Shown one piece after another: positions 22,094 to 32,665 of a stretch of DNA of 64,000 nucleotides (positions are counted from its first letter, which is position 1; every line of letters starts with the position of its first letter). The position numbers and the translations under genes were made by a program. The notes under the pieces are model-generated. The model did no database searches and was not told where the DNA came from. It was given only the letters and a program-made list of their open reading frames with translations. Source of the stretch: Rostrohypoxylon terebratum (lineage: Eukaryota; Ascomycota; Sordariomycetes; Xylariales; Hypoxylaceae). The DNA lies in the NCBI GenBank assembly GCA_022497145.1, contig MU385860.1, positions 666,338-730,337 on the forward strand. Reading direction: 5' to 3'.

Positions 22094-22788
22094 TGTTATT
22101 TCCTTTTCCTTTTCCTTGAACAACCCGCGACAAAAATAGAGAGATATGAGATACCTTTGCGAGAAAGGTGTTGATGTTGAAACGTCGCAAGGCGATGAGT
22201 CTTGAATTAAAAGATGGATGGCAATTGCCTAGGTGACGGATCGAGGATGCAGGTGGAGAATGGCTTAAGTGGATCTTATCGAATTTGCCAAGACTCCATT
22301 ATCAGTACATAGGTACAGCAGACGCTTTCAAAAGTTTTTACCACAGGGAGACCCATAGACAGCTGTCAAGGGAGGTGAATTGGCTGTCAGACAGTTGGCT
22401 TAGCTTATATTACCAATCCTACGTCAGCTGTTGCACAGCTGCCCAAATCTCAAAGACAGCTGTTGGTGGGTCCCATATGGTAAAAACTTTTGAAAGCGTC
22501 TGCTGTACATACTTTTTACTTTAGGTACTTTTACGAAGTATGTCAAGTTCTCAGTCTTGAACTTTGTAGCCACAGTGAAAGTATCTACATGGCCCGTGCA
22601 TATTCAACCTAGCCACAGTAGCCCCACGAACTTTCCTAGTTCGCTTCCTACTCCACCATAGGGTTTTTGCGCACAACCAAAATTTCCCTAACTTCAATTC
22701 AGCGCAAAAGTATCAGCCAGACGTCTTCTACATCAATCACGTCTCAACCCACCTTGTTCAACATCTTGCAACATAACAAACCGCCAAG
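22094..22788. promoter_or_regulatory. Divergent SDE2/RPS10 intergenic region carrying a MITE
   Basis: The shared upstream region of SDE2 (minus) and RPS10 (plus) is split by the inverted-repeat element at 22316-22505. About 280 bases remain between the element and the RPS10 ATG. Confidence 0.55.
22316..22505. mobile_element. MITE-like hairpin element, 190 bp, Tc1/mariner-type ends
   Basis: Perfect 28-bp terminal inverted repeats start CAGCAGACGCTTTCAAAAG. The inverted similarity continues inward (GGGAGACCCA against GGGACCCA, GACAGCTGTC against AACAGCTGTC), so the whole element can fold. TA flanks both sides (22314-22315 and 22506-22507), as expected for a TA target-site duplication of Tc1/mariner/pogo elements. 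Several CAGCTG/GACAGCTGT motifs lie inside. There is no coding capacity. Confidence 0.8.
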
Positions 22789-23457
22789 ATGCTGATTCCC
22801 AAGTCTGACCGCAAGAAGATCCACGAGGTATGATAAATAAATAATTTATCTCGATTTCGTGAAGATGCAAGAATCGAAGAGCTAACTTTTTTTCCCCCTG
22901 CGCAGTACCTCTTCCGTGAGGGCGTCCTCGTCGCGAAGAAGGACTTTAACCTCCCCAAGCACCCCGACATCGACACCAAAAACCTCTATGTTGTCAAGGC
23001 CTTACAATCTCTCAACTCTCGCGGATACGTCAAGACTCAATTCTCTTGGCAATACTACTACTACACCCTCACCCCCGAGGGTCTCGACTACCTCCGAGAA
23101 TGGCTTCACCTCCCCGCCGAGATCGTTCCCGCCACACACATTAAGCAACAGCGATCGCACGCCCCTCCCCGAGGAATGATGGGTGAGGGTGAGCGCGAGC
23201 GCCGACCATTCGGCGGCCGTGGCCGTGGTGGTGACCGTGGCGATCGTGGCGACCGTGGTGACCGTGAGGGCGGCTACCGACGACGGGATGCTGGTGAGGG
23301 CGGCAAGGAGAGCGGTGGCGCTCCTGGTGAATTCAACCCTCAATTGTGAGTTACATATCGAACCTATATTCCTCCGGTTTTCCTATTCGTAATACTTACC
23401 ATAATCGTTTACAGCCGTGGTGGATTCGGTCGTGGCCGTGGCGCTCCCCCTTCGTAA
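22789..23457 (+). CDS. rps10: 40S ribosomal protein eS10
   Basis: Three exons, 22789-22827, 22906-23345 and 23415-23457, give 173 residues. The protein begins [20 protein letters not shown], then [40 protein letters not shown] and [20 protein letters not shown]. This is the conserved winged-helix S10e fold on the small-subunit head. The C-terminus is an RG/GGRGRG-rich tail split by the last intron ([13 protein letters not shown]). Intron 1 follows the 13th codon. The pyrimidine-rich acceptor is typical of highly expressed genes. Confidence 0.98.
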
Positions 23458-26099
23458 GGTGGAGATTTCACTACCCTTAAAATCCCTTGGACGAACATGA
23501 AGGACCAGCATGGACATGTACTCTAAGGAATGGAGGACCTGCATGGTCGCGATTCTGCTCGCGTGATAGCAACTCGTGGGAGGAACCTCGGACGCACGGT
23601 TGGGAGTTATTAGGGGGCTTAATCCTCGGGAATCATCAATGAATTATGGACATGCTTTTGCCGTGAAAAAATCACTTGCCTCGATAAGACAGCTTCTGGC
23701 CCGGTGAAATAGGTCGATTGAGAGTGCAGATACCTAATCTGACAAGACTGGAATGGTCTACACGATAAAGGACTATAACTTACTGGTGTGAGGTGACTTT
23801 TACTTGATCTTCTTGAGGTCTGTACTCTGTAGAGGGGATATATCATGATAAAGAGGTCATTTGGTCCATCTAGCTGTCCATTCTTTCCAGCTCTGAAATG
23901 TTATGATGGCCTCACACACGAAATCTTAATGTTATAGACAGCTTGGACTCGAAGGTATGTGTATATATCTATAGAGAGGAAGCCGCAAGCATTAATACTT
24001 TCACGCACGATTTAATGTTGCATTGTACCTAGAATCATGCACCCAGCACCACAAGGGCTACCTAGTAGAGTATAAATGATTTTCCGGTGGATGGGTCACC
24101 GTACCTTCCCGGCTACCAAACTTATAAGCCGGAGATATCCGCCGGCCCCAGACTCGCTAATGTACTACGCAGTAGAATGGAAACGGCGGTCTCCATTAAT
24201 ATCTACTGGGTAGGTAAGTACTACCTAGGTACTAATTAGCAACTTCGGAGATGCTCAGATTCGATATTTAGCGAAACTTCTAGACAATCTCATCTTCCAA
24301 CCACTGATGAATCAACCCCGATTGTGCCAAGTTACTGCATACGCGGACTAGTCCGAATACGGCATCGATCAATCCTGGCATAAAATTGGGATAGAACAAA
24401 CACCTAGGTCCTACGGATAGATTGCGTAAGGCTTAAGCAGGTCGGTCTCCAGGTTTTTACAGAATACCTAACGAAACTGTTCCCAACAGATTACAGTGTA
24501 CCTGCGTAAACCGGTATGCGCCCAAACTGTCAAATATCGCTATGATCTTCTATATCGCATATAGATCAGGCATTGTGCCATTAATAGGTAACATGTATGG
24601 TACATTATTAACCATACATCGCATACGGTTGGGTGCTGCTCAAATAAAAATCTTAGCTGGCACACGACTAAAATGATACATACGCTCGCTCCCGAAGAAT
24701 CATCACTCATAAGCAAACTACAAGTGTAGTAATGCTCCCAAGACATTGGGATGCTCGCGTTAAATACGGTGCTACAATTACTCAATTATGCAACACCTGG
24801 CTTCAGCGCCAGCCACTCAATCGAACCCGAGGCGGGACATGGCGGGATACTTTCCAAAACACGCCAGTCGTCTCATGCTTATTATTCGACAATGGCTATG
24901 GTAGGTCAAACTCGTCAAACTCTCAGTATGAGGGGTTATCTTACATTCCAACAAACACTATCCGTCGCCATTCGCCAATCGATCATCGCAGGGGTCAAGT
25001 GACGGACCAAAGTCTTCAAAGTTGAGGAGGCTGCCCGAGCCATCCGAAAACACATCAAAAAAAATGAAACTTATTCAGCCCTTCAACGTATCAACGTATC
25101 ACCTGATTATAACGAGGCCATTGGCTTATGATTATCGAAGTTTGTCACACGAATATAAGCAGACATGATTGCTTAAACGGAGATACGAGCTGCCGGCAGG
25201 AAACATTTAAGACAGAATATTCTTTCTTCAAAGAAGCGCGAAACGTGATGACGCTGCAGAAGCTAAGCAAGATGACGTCTAGATCCGATCAGTGATCCCA
25301 AGAGGGGCCGCATTCTTTTACACCTTTATCGGACCACTTCTTACGGCTACCGTCTCCGGTCGAACTAGGACCTAGGTAGTCAGCTTCTGCAAGTAGAAAT
25401 TACTCGAGTGGGGTTCAGTGACGCTCTCATCTCCAAGTCACACTAGCGAGTTAGCGACCTTAAAACATCAACGGAGTATTGGCGTATTGGCGCAGTATTC
25501 TATTATTTGACTTATACTACTCTCAGTGGATCCAGATCCGGCTAGCCAACCTTAGGAACCCAATCAGCTGGGGGCTAGCTTGACAAGCTGCCTTGCCATG
25601 CCTGCGTGGTGAACGCATTTGTCGCATTTGTAGCCCATGGCGGGGTGTAGCAGCGAGGGCCTGAACCAAAGCCCCTCCTTTTCGCCCTCCACTGCCTCGT
25701 AGTGGCATGGATAGGTACCAGCTTTGCAGGCAAACTCATCATAGGAACCAATCCGTAGACAAATACTACTAGGTAGGTTGGGGTCTCGTCCCTTCCGTTT
25801 CCCGCATCATGCCTAATAAGAAGGCCATCTCCCGGATCTTTCGTATATCTATTATTCTTTTATTTCTCTTAAGTTTCCTTCTTGATAATATTCAACACTC
25901 AGTACTACCTACAAAGAGATCATCTATCCGTCTACCTCGAGTATTACATACCACCCACCCTTCCAAGCTCCTTTGTCCATAACGTGTTTATCTGTGACCA
26001 AGCTTCTGCTAGGTACTGTTCTTGTAAACAGCTTTTGGTTTCTTATTCGAATACCCCTCATCATACGATAGACCCAGACTTTTGACAAAACAAACCAAA
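23458..26099. other. 2.6-kb gene-poor region
   Basis: No supported gene. A frame at 24751-25131, interrupted by one TGA at about 25000-25002, reads like coding sequence (EEAARAIRKHIKKNETYSAL after the stop), but I cannot place it in a family. Palindromic CCTAGG motifs occur at 24224, 24403 and 25371. The final 200 bases are pyrimidine-rich and form the promoter of the downstream dehydrogenase. Confidence 0.5.
24751..25131 (+). pseudogene. Possible degenerate reading frame of unknown origin
   Basis: One frame is open for 83 codons, meets a TGA, then runs a further 42 codons to a second stop. The part after the first stop is Glu/Ala/Arg/Lys-rich and helix-like. I recognise no family. It could be a relic of a transposon or host gene, or a chance frame. 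Confidence 0.2.
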
Positions 26100-27670
26100 A
26101 TGACTTCACTCCCTCAGTCCATGAAGGCTCTCCGGTCAGTGCCATTTTCACCTCAAGCTTTCCGAAGGCAGAACATACCACCGGGAAGGATTTCCAGAGC
26201 TTCTTCGATATAGTTTTCCCGCGCAAAGTTAACTAACAATTGTAACCTCCGTAGATACGAGAAGCCGGAAGATTGGAGCATCGTTCAAGTCCCCCTACCT
26301 AAGCTACGTCCCGGTGATGTCCTGGTCAAGGTTAAGGCAAGTCAATTCGCCTCATCTCCATAACTATGAAAGCTCTAATAACAAAATTTTCCTGCAGGCC
26401 TGTGGCGTTTGCGGTACTGATTTGCATATTCACGAGGGTGAATTCATTGCTAAATTCCCCCTGATCCCTGGCCACGAGACCATTGGCGAAGTTGTTGGTA
26501 GGTCTCCCTTCTAGAGAATGCATTGTCAGGCGGGAAATTGATAATTTCTGTTAGGATTTTCCGATGATGTCAAAGGCTTCAAGGTAGGCGATCGTGTGGC
26601 TGCTGATAACTCGGAACTTTGTGGTCACTGGTGAGTGACATTCCATTGTCTTACCTCACCTATAGTGGTAGTAGCTAACTTGTGCCCCAAAAGCTTCTAC
26701 TGCCGAAGAGGCCAGGAGCTTCTCTGTGAGGATTTCAAGGCTCACGGTGTTCTCGGATTAGACGGTGGTTTCGCCGAATATGTATGCACTCCCAACTCAT
26801 TGTAACATATCCGATCTGCTGACTCATGTTCGCTAAAATGTAGGCTGCCTACCCCCAAGGCCGTCTCTTCAAAATCAATAACATTAGCGATGTCGACGCC
26901 ACCCTGATCGAGCCCGCCTCCTGTGCTATGCACGGCTTGGAGAAGATTGCCCCGAAGGCCGGTTCTCATGCTCTGTTGATTGGAGCCGGTCCTACCGGTC
27001 TCATGATGGCGCAATTCTTGTATGGATGACAACCGATCCTTATCAATGAATACCGCTAATACTTTTCGACAGGAGACACAGCGGTGTTTCGCAATTAACT
27101 ATCGCTGCCCCCGAGGGTACCAAGATGGAGCTAGCCAAGAGTCTCGACGCCGGAGACTTCTACGTTCCCCTTTCACGATCGAACCCGGCTCCACAATGGG
27201 AACAGATTAAGAAGGATAACCCGTACGGATTCGATATCGGTGAGTGGATAGACGTCTGTTGTTGCAATTAGTTATCGCGCTGACACATATACGTAGTTGT
27301 GGAGGCTAGCGGTAGCGCTAAGGTTCTTGAGGATGCCATCAACTATGTCCGCCGAGGAGGCAAGCTGGTTTGCTACGGTGTTTATCCTAACGCAGCCCGC
27401 GTTACCTGGCCGCCATCCAAGATCTTCGGTGACGGTAAGCTGTATGATAAAAGATCCTTTATGGAATGAGACTGATGTTAGTTAGAAATTACCATCGTTG
27501 GTTCCTTCTCCGAGACGTACATGTTCCCATCTACTGTCGACTACCTAGACAGCGGCAAAGTCAAGACTCATGGTATCGTCAACAAGACATTTAAACTCGA
27601 ACAATGGGGCGAGGCTCTAGAAAGCATCCGAAACAAATCGGCCATCAAGGCGGCTATCGTTTTCGACTAG
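26100..27670 (+). CDS. Zinc-dependent polyol dehydrogenase, probably D-arabinitol dehydrogenase (NADP+)
   Basis: Nine exons: 26100-26134, 26255-26336, 26398-26497, 26555-26630, 26694-26781, 26844-27019, 27073-27239, 27297-27434 and 27486-27670, giving 348 residues. It is a medium-chain zinc dehydrogenase. Catalytic zinc ligands lie in CGVCGTD (Cys44) and GHE (65-66). The structural-zinc cysteines are 95, 98, 101 and 109 (ELCGHCFYC). The Rossmann motif is [14 protein letters not shown]. The second strand ends TIAAPEGTK with no Asp, which points to NADP(H). The overall sequence resembles fungal D-arabinitol dehydrogenases, and the exact polyol is inferred. Intron 2 (26337-26397) uses a GC donor, AAG|GCAAGT. 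A GTTAAG donor six bases upstream would drop Val-Lys from the conserved VLVKVKACGVCG. Confidence 0.87.
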
Positions 27671-28148
27671 ATGGGAAGACGCGGGACGTGTGCCATTACA
27701 AAAACATAAAAAGATACCAATACTGAAAAGGCACTGGCTAGATAGAATGTAGTCGAAACAGGCTCCTATCTTGAATAGAAGATGAAAAAAAGTTTGATTT
27801 GTCATCCACCTACCTAAGGTATTCTTCTAGATCTGGAGATCTATAAACAACGGACTAAGATCGTGATTCGTAGCAACCAATTAAAGATGTTGCGTCGTCC
27901 AAATGGGGATACAGAATTCGAGCGGAGTAGCTAGTGAATTTTCAAGAAGCACGTCATTCGTCAAGTCCACTATCCCGTCGTCGATATAAGCATCGAGGAC
28001 CCCACGACCTTGATGGCCGGCCCCGTCTTCTGGGACAGCAGCTCATGCAGGGGTAAAGTACATATCGATATACATTAATTAATACTACACACCAACATCC
28101 AACTGTTGGACACTTTGCCGAGCCTTGTAGCTTAGCCTAAGATCAACA
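27671..28148. other. Intergenic between the polyol dehydrogenase and the SDR relic
   Basis: Nothing is supported beyond the 3' flank of the upstream gene. Confidence 0.5.
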
Positions 28149-28530
28149 TGCCAACTGCCGTCGTGACGGGAGCTAACTCGGGCATCGGCTTTGCCTTCGC
28201 CCAGCTCCTCATTGGAAAGGCGATATCTAGGTACTTACTGGTTTTCTTCAGGATCTACACTAGACATAGAGTCGTAGCCAATACTCCATCACAGCCGCCG
28301 ACGTAAACGTCGGAGACAATTATTACTTAACTAAGTTCTCCTCCCGAATTTGCTGCTTTCGAAGAGCTCGAAGCTGGGCGTTATGAGTAGCAGGATGGGG
28401 AGTGTGGGGGGTTGAGGGTGCGGCTGGGCCGGAGGGGATGGTGGAGAAATTGTATGGAATTTTTGGGAGTAAGAGCTTGGGGGATACGGGGAGGTGGTGG
28501 CATAAGGATGATGATGAACTAGAATGGTAG
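28149..28530 (+). pseudogene. Internally deleted short-chain dehydrogenase relic
   Basis: The ATG at 28149 starts PTAVVTGANSGIGFAFAQLL, an intact SDR cofactor motif (TGxxxGIG), but the frame soon stops. Near 28370-28400 a fragment reads LGVMSSRMGSVGG, like the SDR active-site Ser region. After a further frame change, a piece ending at 28530 reads EGMVEKLYGIFG, then RWWHKDDDELEW and a stop, the usual C-terminal ending of fungal SDRs. The NNAG and YxxxK regions are missing. The locus is about 380 bp, where an intact gene needs about 750. It is read as a decayed gene with internal deletion and frameshift. Confidence 0.7.
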
Positions 28531-28766
28531 GTAGAAAATCACAGTAGAAAATTGCAAATTTGGGAACTTGGATAATCGAGAATGATCTCTCTCATTGATG
28601 GTCACGCCCTTAATGGCGGCTATCGACTGGATGCCTATGTACTAGGTCCCTGGGTAAAACAAACAATCCCATTCCGTTTCATGCCTTCCCGAAGGCTTGC
28701 CAAACTCCGTGCTCAACTCCGAAACGAGTCCTCCATTCCTCCGAAGTCCGATTCACAGTGTAGTGC

Positions 28767-29905
28767 TTAAGATTGGCTTCTTCTCACGAACCAGCCGTGC
28801 CAGCGGGAGACCTTGGGTGGCTCAGGCTTCGGCTCGTTGTGGGGCAGGTCCAGTGCCTGGCGGAGCTTCCACACGTGGAGAATGGGTAAATCGACGGACT
28901 TGACGAGCATATCGCACCAACCGGCACCGGCGCATCGCTTGCCCACGAGACGTACTCGGCCCTCCTCGAGAGTGGGCGCCAAGCGCTTGTCGACAGCACC
29001 GTACAGAGTGACATCGAAGTCCTCAGATCGCATGTCCAGACGTCCCTTGAGGGCGGCGATAATCTCATCCTCCCAGTTTCGGATTTCGAACTCGCAGATG
29101 CTGAAAGAGAGCTCGACTGGCGAGAGGTTCTTGATGTTGAAGGTCACGGTGAGGTGGCTGCGGCTGCCGATAAGAGAGCCGATGGTGCTGAGGTTAGACG
29201 AGGTGCTGGGGCGTGCGCTGGTAGAGGCACGGACAACGGTGACCGAGGTGAGATTCATGCCGGTGAGGGCGATGTCGCGCTCGTAGGGGAGGGAGCGTGG
29301 GCCGATGCCGAAGGCCGCGACGGTAATGGCGCCCTGGCCGTTCTTCAAGGAGAGAGTCACGCTCTTGTTGTTCAGGACCGAGCTCACGAAGGCCACGAGG
29401 GAGGTCTTGTTGGTGATCTCGACATACTGGTTCTGAATCGCGAAGTAGGCACCTCCAGGCGTGGTGTTGAACTCGGGGAGAGTAATCTTGCCGAAGGGGC
29501 CGGCGGGTCCGCAGAGCTCGATGGTCATCGGCGAGAGAGTGGCCTTGGCCGGTCCCGTGTTAGACACTCGAGCCTCAAAGGAGACGTGGATGGAACTGTA
29601 TTACGAGTCAGAGATAAGAAATTTGAGTATGACATTCAGGATAGAGGCGAAGCTTACGTTTCAGTCACATTGCTGATTCGAATGAGGCTGATATCCACTT
29701 TGCTGTGCTTGAGGATAGCATCAAACACATAGTTGAAACCAATCTCCATATGGCGGCTGTGCTGCCCAAGAATACCTTGGAAGCCGAAATCCATAATTGA
29801 AGCTGCTGTTGCTAATTTTCTTGAAATCCAACCACCAATAGCCCTCTTGGGGGGCATCCTAGGAGATGATTTCTGGCAATGGATGGAGTTGGCACTATTA
29901 CTCAC
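28767..29905 (-). CDS. DUF3712-like beta-rich protein
   Basis: Two exons, 29905-29658 and 29595-28767, give 358 residues, or 342 if the ATG at 29857 is used. The intron has a GTAAGC donor and ACAG acceptor and keeps phase. The protein has many alternating beta strands (SIHVSFEARVSNTGPAKATL, VEITNKTSLVAFVSSVL, HLTVTFNIKNLSPVELSF). This pattern is typical of fungal DUF3712/AsmA-like proteins related to LEA-type folds. Those usually carry an N-terminal membrane anchor. None is visible here, so an upstream exon may be missed or the protein is soluble. Function is unknown. Confidence 0.65.
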
Positions 29906-32665
29906 GCATGAGTGAAGCTTGATGAATTGCCAGTGAAGGGAAGAAAAAGGTGTTTGGCAAGTCTTGTGATTGCACTGAGAAGTTGGTGCCTATCATGGTG
30001 AATGGATTCTTGCGTGACTCTGGCAAACTTTGACTGGACTGCCTCTGTGACGGTGAAGAGAATCATGCTGAAGGGGATCGTGAATGTGGTCCGGTTGGGG
30101 TACGTTGACTATGGCCAATGGAGTTATCTGAACGCACACCCCATAGAACGGATGATAAAGCCATTATATCCTCATTATTATGACACTCCACCTTTCGAAT
30201 AAACACGATGTGCTTCCTCAATGCTAATAGTTGGGGTTGGCATTTTCGTGAACATCGCGAGTACGACTGATGAAATCGTCTATTGGCCATGTTGCCTTCG
30301 TCATACAACGTAGTTAGGAGGGAGGCTGGACCGCCTTTCTACAGACTGCCTGAAGCTCACGTCTCCTCACTACTTACACTTTGAAGCAAGCACAAGGGAA
30401 TTTTTATCTATTTAAAAGTATTAGTTGACTTAAGATGTCATGGAAATCCTACCTCTATTTTAGGCGAAATCATAATTGATAAACTAGGGGAAGCTTTGTG
30501 AGCATGGGAAGAGTCAAATTATATTGAAAGCTAAATTATTCCAACGAGATCCCATTTTATCAGGTAGCCTGAGGAGTTGTAAGTTGAGATGTTCATTTTC
30601 CTGAGGAATGCGGTGCCTTACCATAGGAAAGATAACTCTTCTTGAAGCATACAGATACCTAATATGATGATCAATTATATTCAGGGGTGGAGGTTGACTT
30701 ACTTGTTCGCTCAGGAAGTTCTAATGACAACATTAAGTACTATGTACTCATAACGCCAGCTTGCCTTAGCGGGGTGTAGTAAGACGTCTGTATGAATTGT
30801 TGTCGTTTCGCACAAATAGACGAGATCTAAAACGGGTATACTAAGCGCCGGAGAATATAGCTGACGAGTATATAGGTATCTCTCTTTTGCGTAGAGCCAA
30901 TCTTCGAGAAGCTCGTATTTAAGTTTCCGGGTGCCAGAGCATCGTGAAGCATATTCCCGGTAATTCCGCGGCGAACGACTGAGGCATGAATCATAGCGGA
31001 GATTTAATATCTCCATACTATCCGATATCCCTTCAGCAAGACCCAATTGTCAGAACTCGTGCTGGCGCCCTTCGAACGGGTTGTTCACAGCTGACTAAGC
31101 AGGCAGTGCTCAAGACTCGAGTTGACGATTTTATCTCCGATCGATTCAACTATGTAGAAAATTCCCATGCTCAGTGGCATGCGATTATTTCCAAGGTAAT
31201 AAGATTTGTAGATGAATGATCTTGATCCCCCTCGTTGTTGCATGGTCGGTTGTGACATCGAATTCGTCCTGTTCGCTATATGGCTCAATTTGATAAGGGG
31301 AAGTTCCAAAGCCGTAGCTGTAGTCTTCATTCCTTCGAAGACTGAACTCGGAGTAGAAGAGTGGACGAAAAGAGACAGCAGCGATATAGAAATAGCCTAA
31401 TCGACTATTTGTCACGTACAGCACATCAACGATGAACGATGCAACCAATGTGTGGTCTTCCGCGAATGCCGCAATCTGGTTGACGAGCTTACGTGTCTTG
31501 CTGCCCGTACGCGAGTTGCCACCCAGTAGCCTATTTGCTCGTGTTGTGTGGATCTTGAGGGAGGCTAATTATATTGATGTTTCTTGTCTCGTTTCGACCT
31601 CAAGGGGGTCTCGGTCATGATTGATATCCTTAATCTTTGCAGTAATCTTTGCGACATGAGAATACTAGTAGCAAGGGGAACTTTGTTTCCAAAAATTTTT
31701 GTCATTCGGTAAGTGATAGCTTAGAAGATTAAGAAGATTAGGAGCTCAAGGCGTGACTTGGAAGCGTATGAAACCTCGTGGAATTATTTATTTCAGCTTG
31801 TGTTGCTTGTGTTACCTGAGTCGGCAGTTACTGCCCTGTTAAACCAATAAATCGGTACTAAGGCAGGTAGGCCTGGGGTACAGAAGTCGTCAGTGTAGGA
31901 CGCGCCTACAAAGATGTACTCCGGGGCTTCCACAATGTCATATCGTCATTATGGATAATGGATCCTACAGCACAGTGGGTTCCTGCGGGGGCTAGTGGGG
32001 GGGAACTTAGGAAACTTAGTCCAGGTGCGTTGCACTAGAGCCGCTTGGTTCCTGTCCTGTCAGACCTAAAACCAAGGGAGTTTCGGGAAGCGGCAAGCGC
32101 TACGGTTGGTTAGTTTTCTTTCTGTAAACCGGTGTACAATACCTACTATTACCTAGTAGTGTCTCTAGTGCCTGTAATTTCCAGGGCCCTTTGGGCACTT
32201 CAATTTAGAACTTGTCAACTCCCAATCTCTCTCCAGTGACCAGTCTCAAGACAATAATAATTCTGCCCTACGCACAGTCCTTCCCTTTGCAGTGCTTTCA
32301 TGTACATTTTTTATCATCTATGTCTTCTATGAGAACCTTATATGCAAGATCGTTAGCAGATCTTGATTCATTCTGGAATAAGTTGTGGTTCCCGTCGAGA
32401 TCTGTTTACTATTAGGCGCAGGTGGGCAGTGGGTAGGCCTTGCTACCATCAAGCGATCAATCGACCCAAGCGATATCCAAATCGTCACGAGCCTCTTACT
32501 TCCCTACTTCCCCAGATCTCTTTAGCCTAATCCTTCATACCGTACCTACCTTCCTTACCTAGAGTTATCTACCTAGGACCTAGGTAGGCAGTGTAACGGC
32601 GCAGATGAACCGATGAATGCCCCCCTTCTTTGCTGCTAGCCTTAACTTCCGTAATATCTCACACC
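29906..32665. other. 2.8-kb gene-poor region
   Basis: Scattered frames of 60-111 codons on both strands (for example 30711-31046 minus and 31185-31448 minus) lack recognisable motifs or splice context. The last 400 bases before the HECT gene contain pyrimidine tracts and paired CCTAGG palindromes (32572 and 32579). No supported gene. Confidence 0.5.

Noticed and set aside
24997..25002. Reading the internal TGA in the 24751-25131 frame as a RIP product
   Set aside because: A CGA-to-TGA change would be in CpG context, not the CpA context preferred by RIP, so the claim was not made.
19669..29905. Secondary-metabolite cluster around the SDR, the zinc dehydrogenase and the SDR relic
   Set aside because: No backbone enzyme (PKS, NRPS, terpene synthase) or pathway regulator is present, and housekeeping genes lie between them.
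30711..31448. Minus-strand frames of 87-111 codons in the gene-poor region
   Set aside because: No motif, no splice support and no codon bias that I could see.
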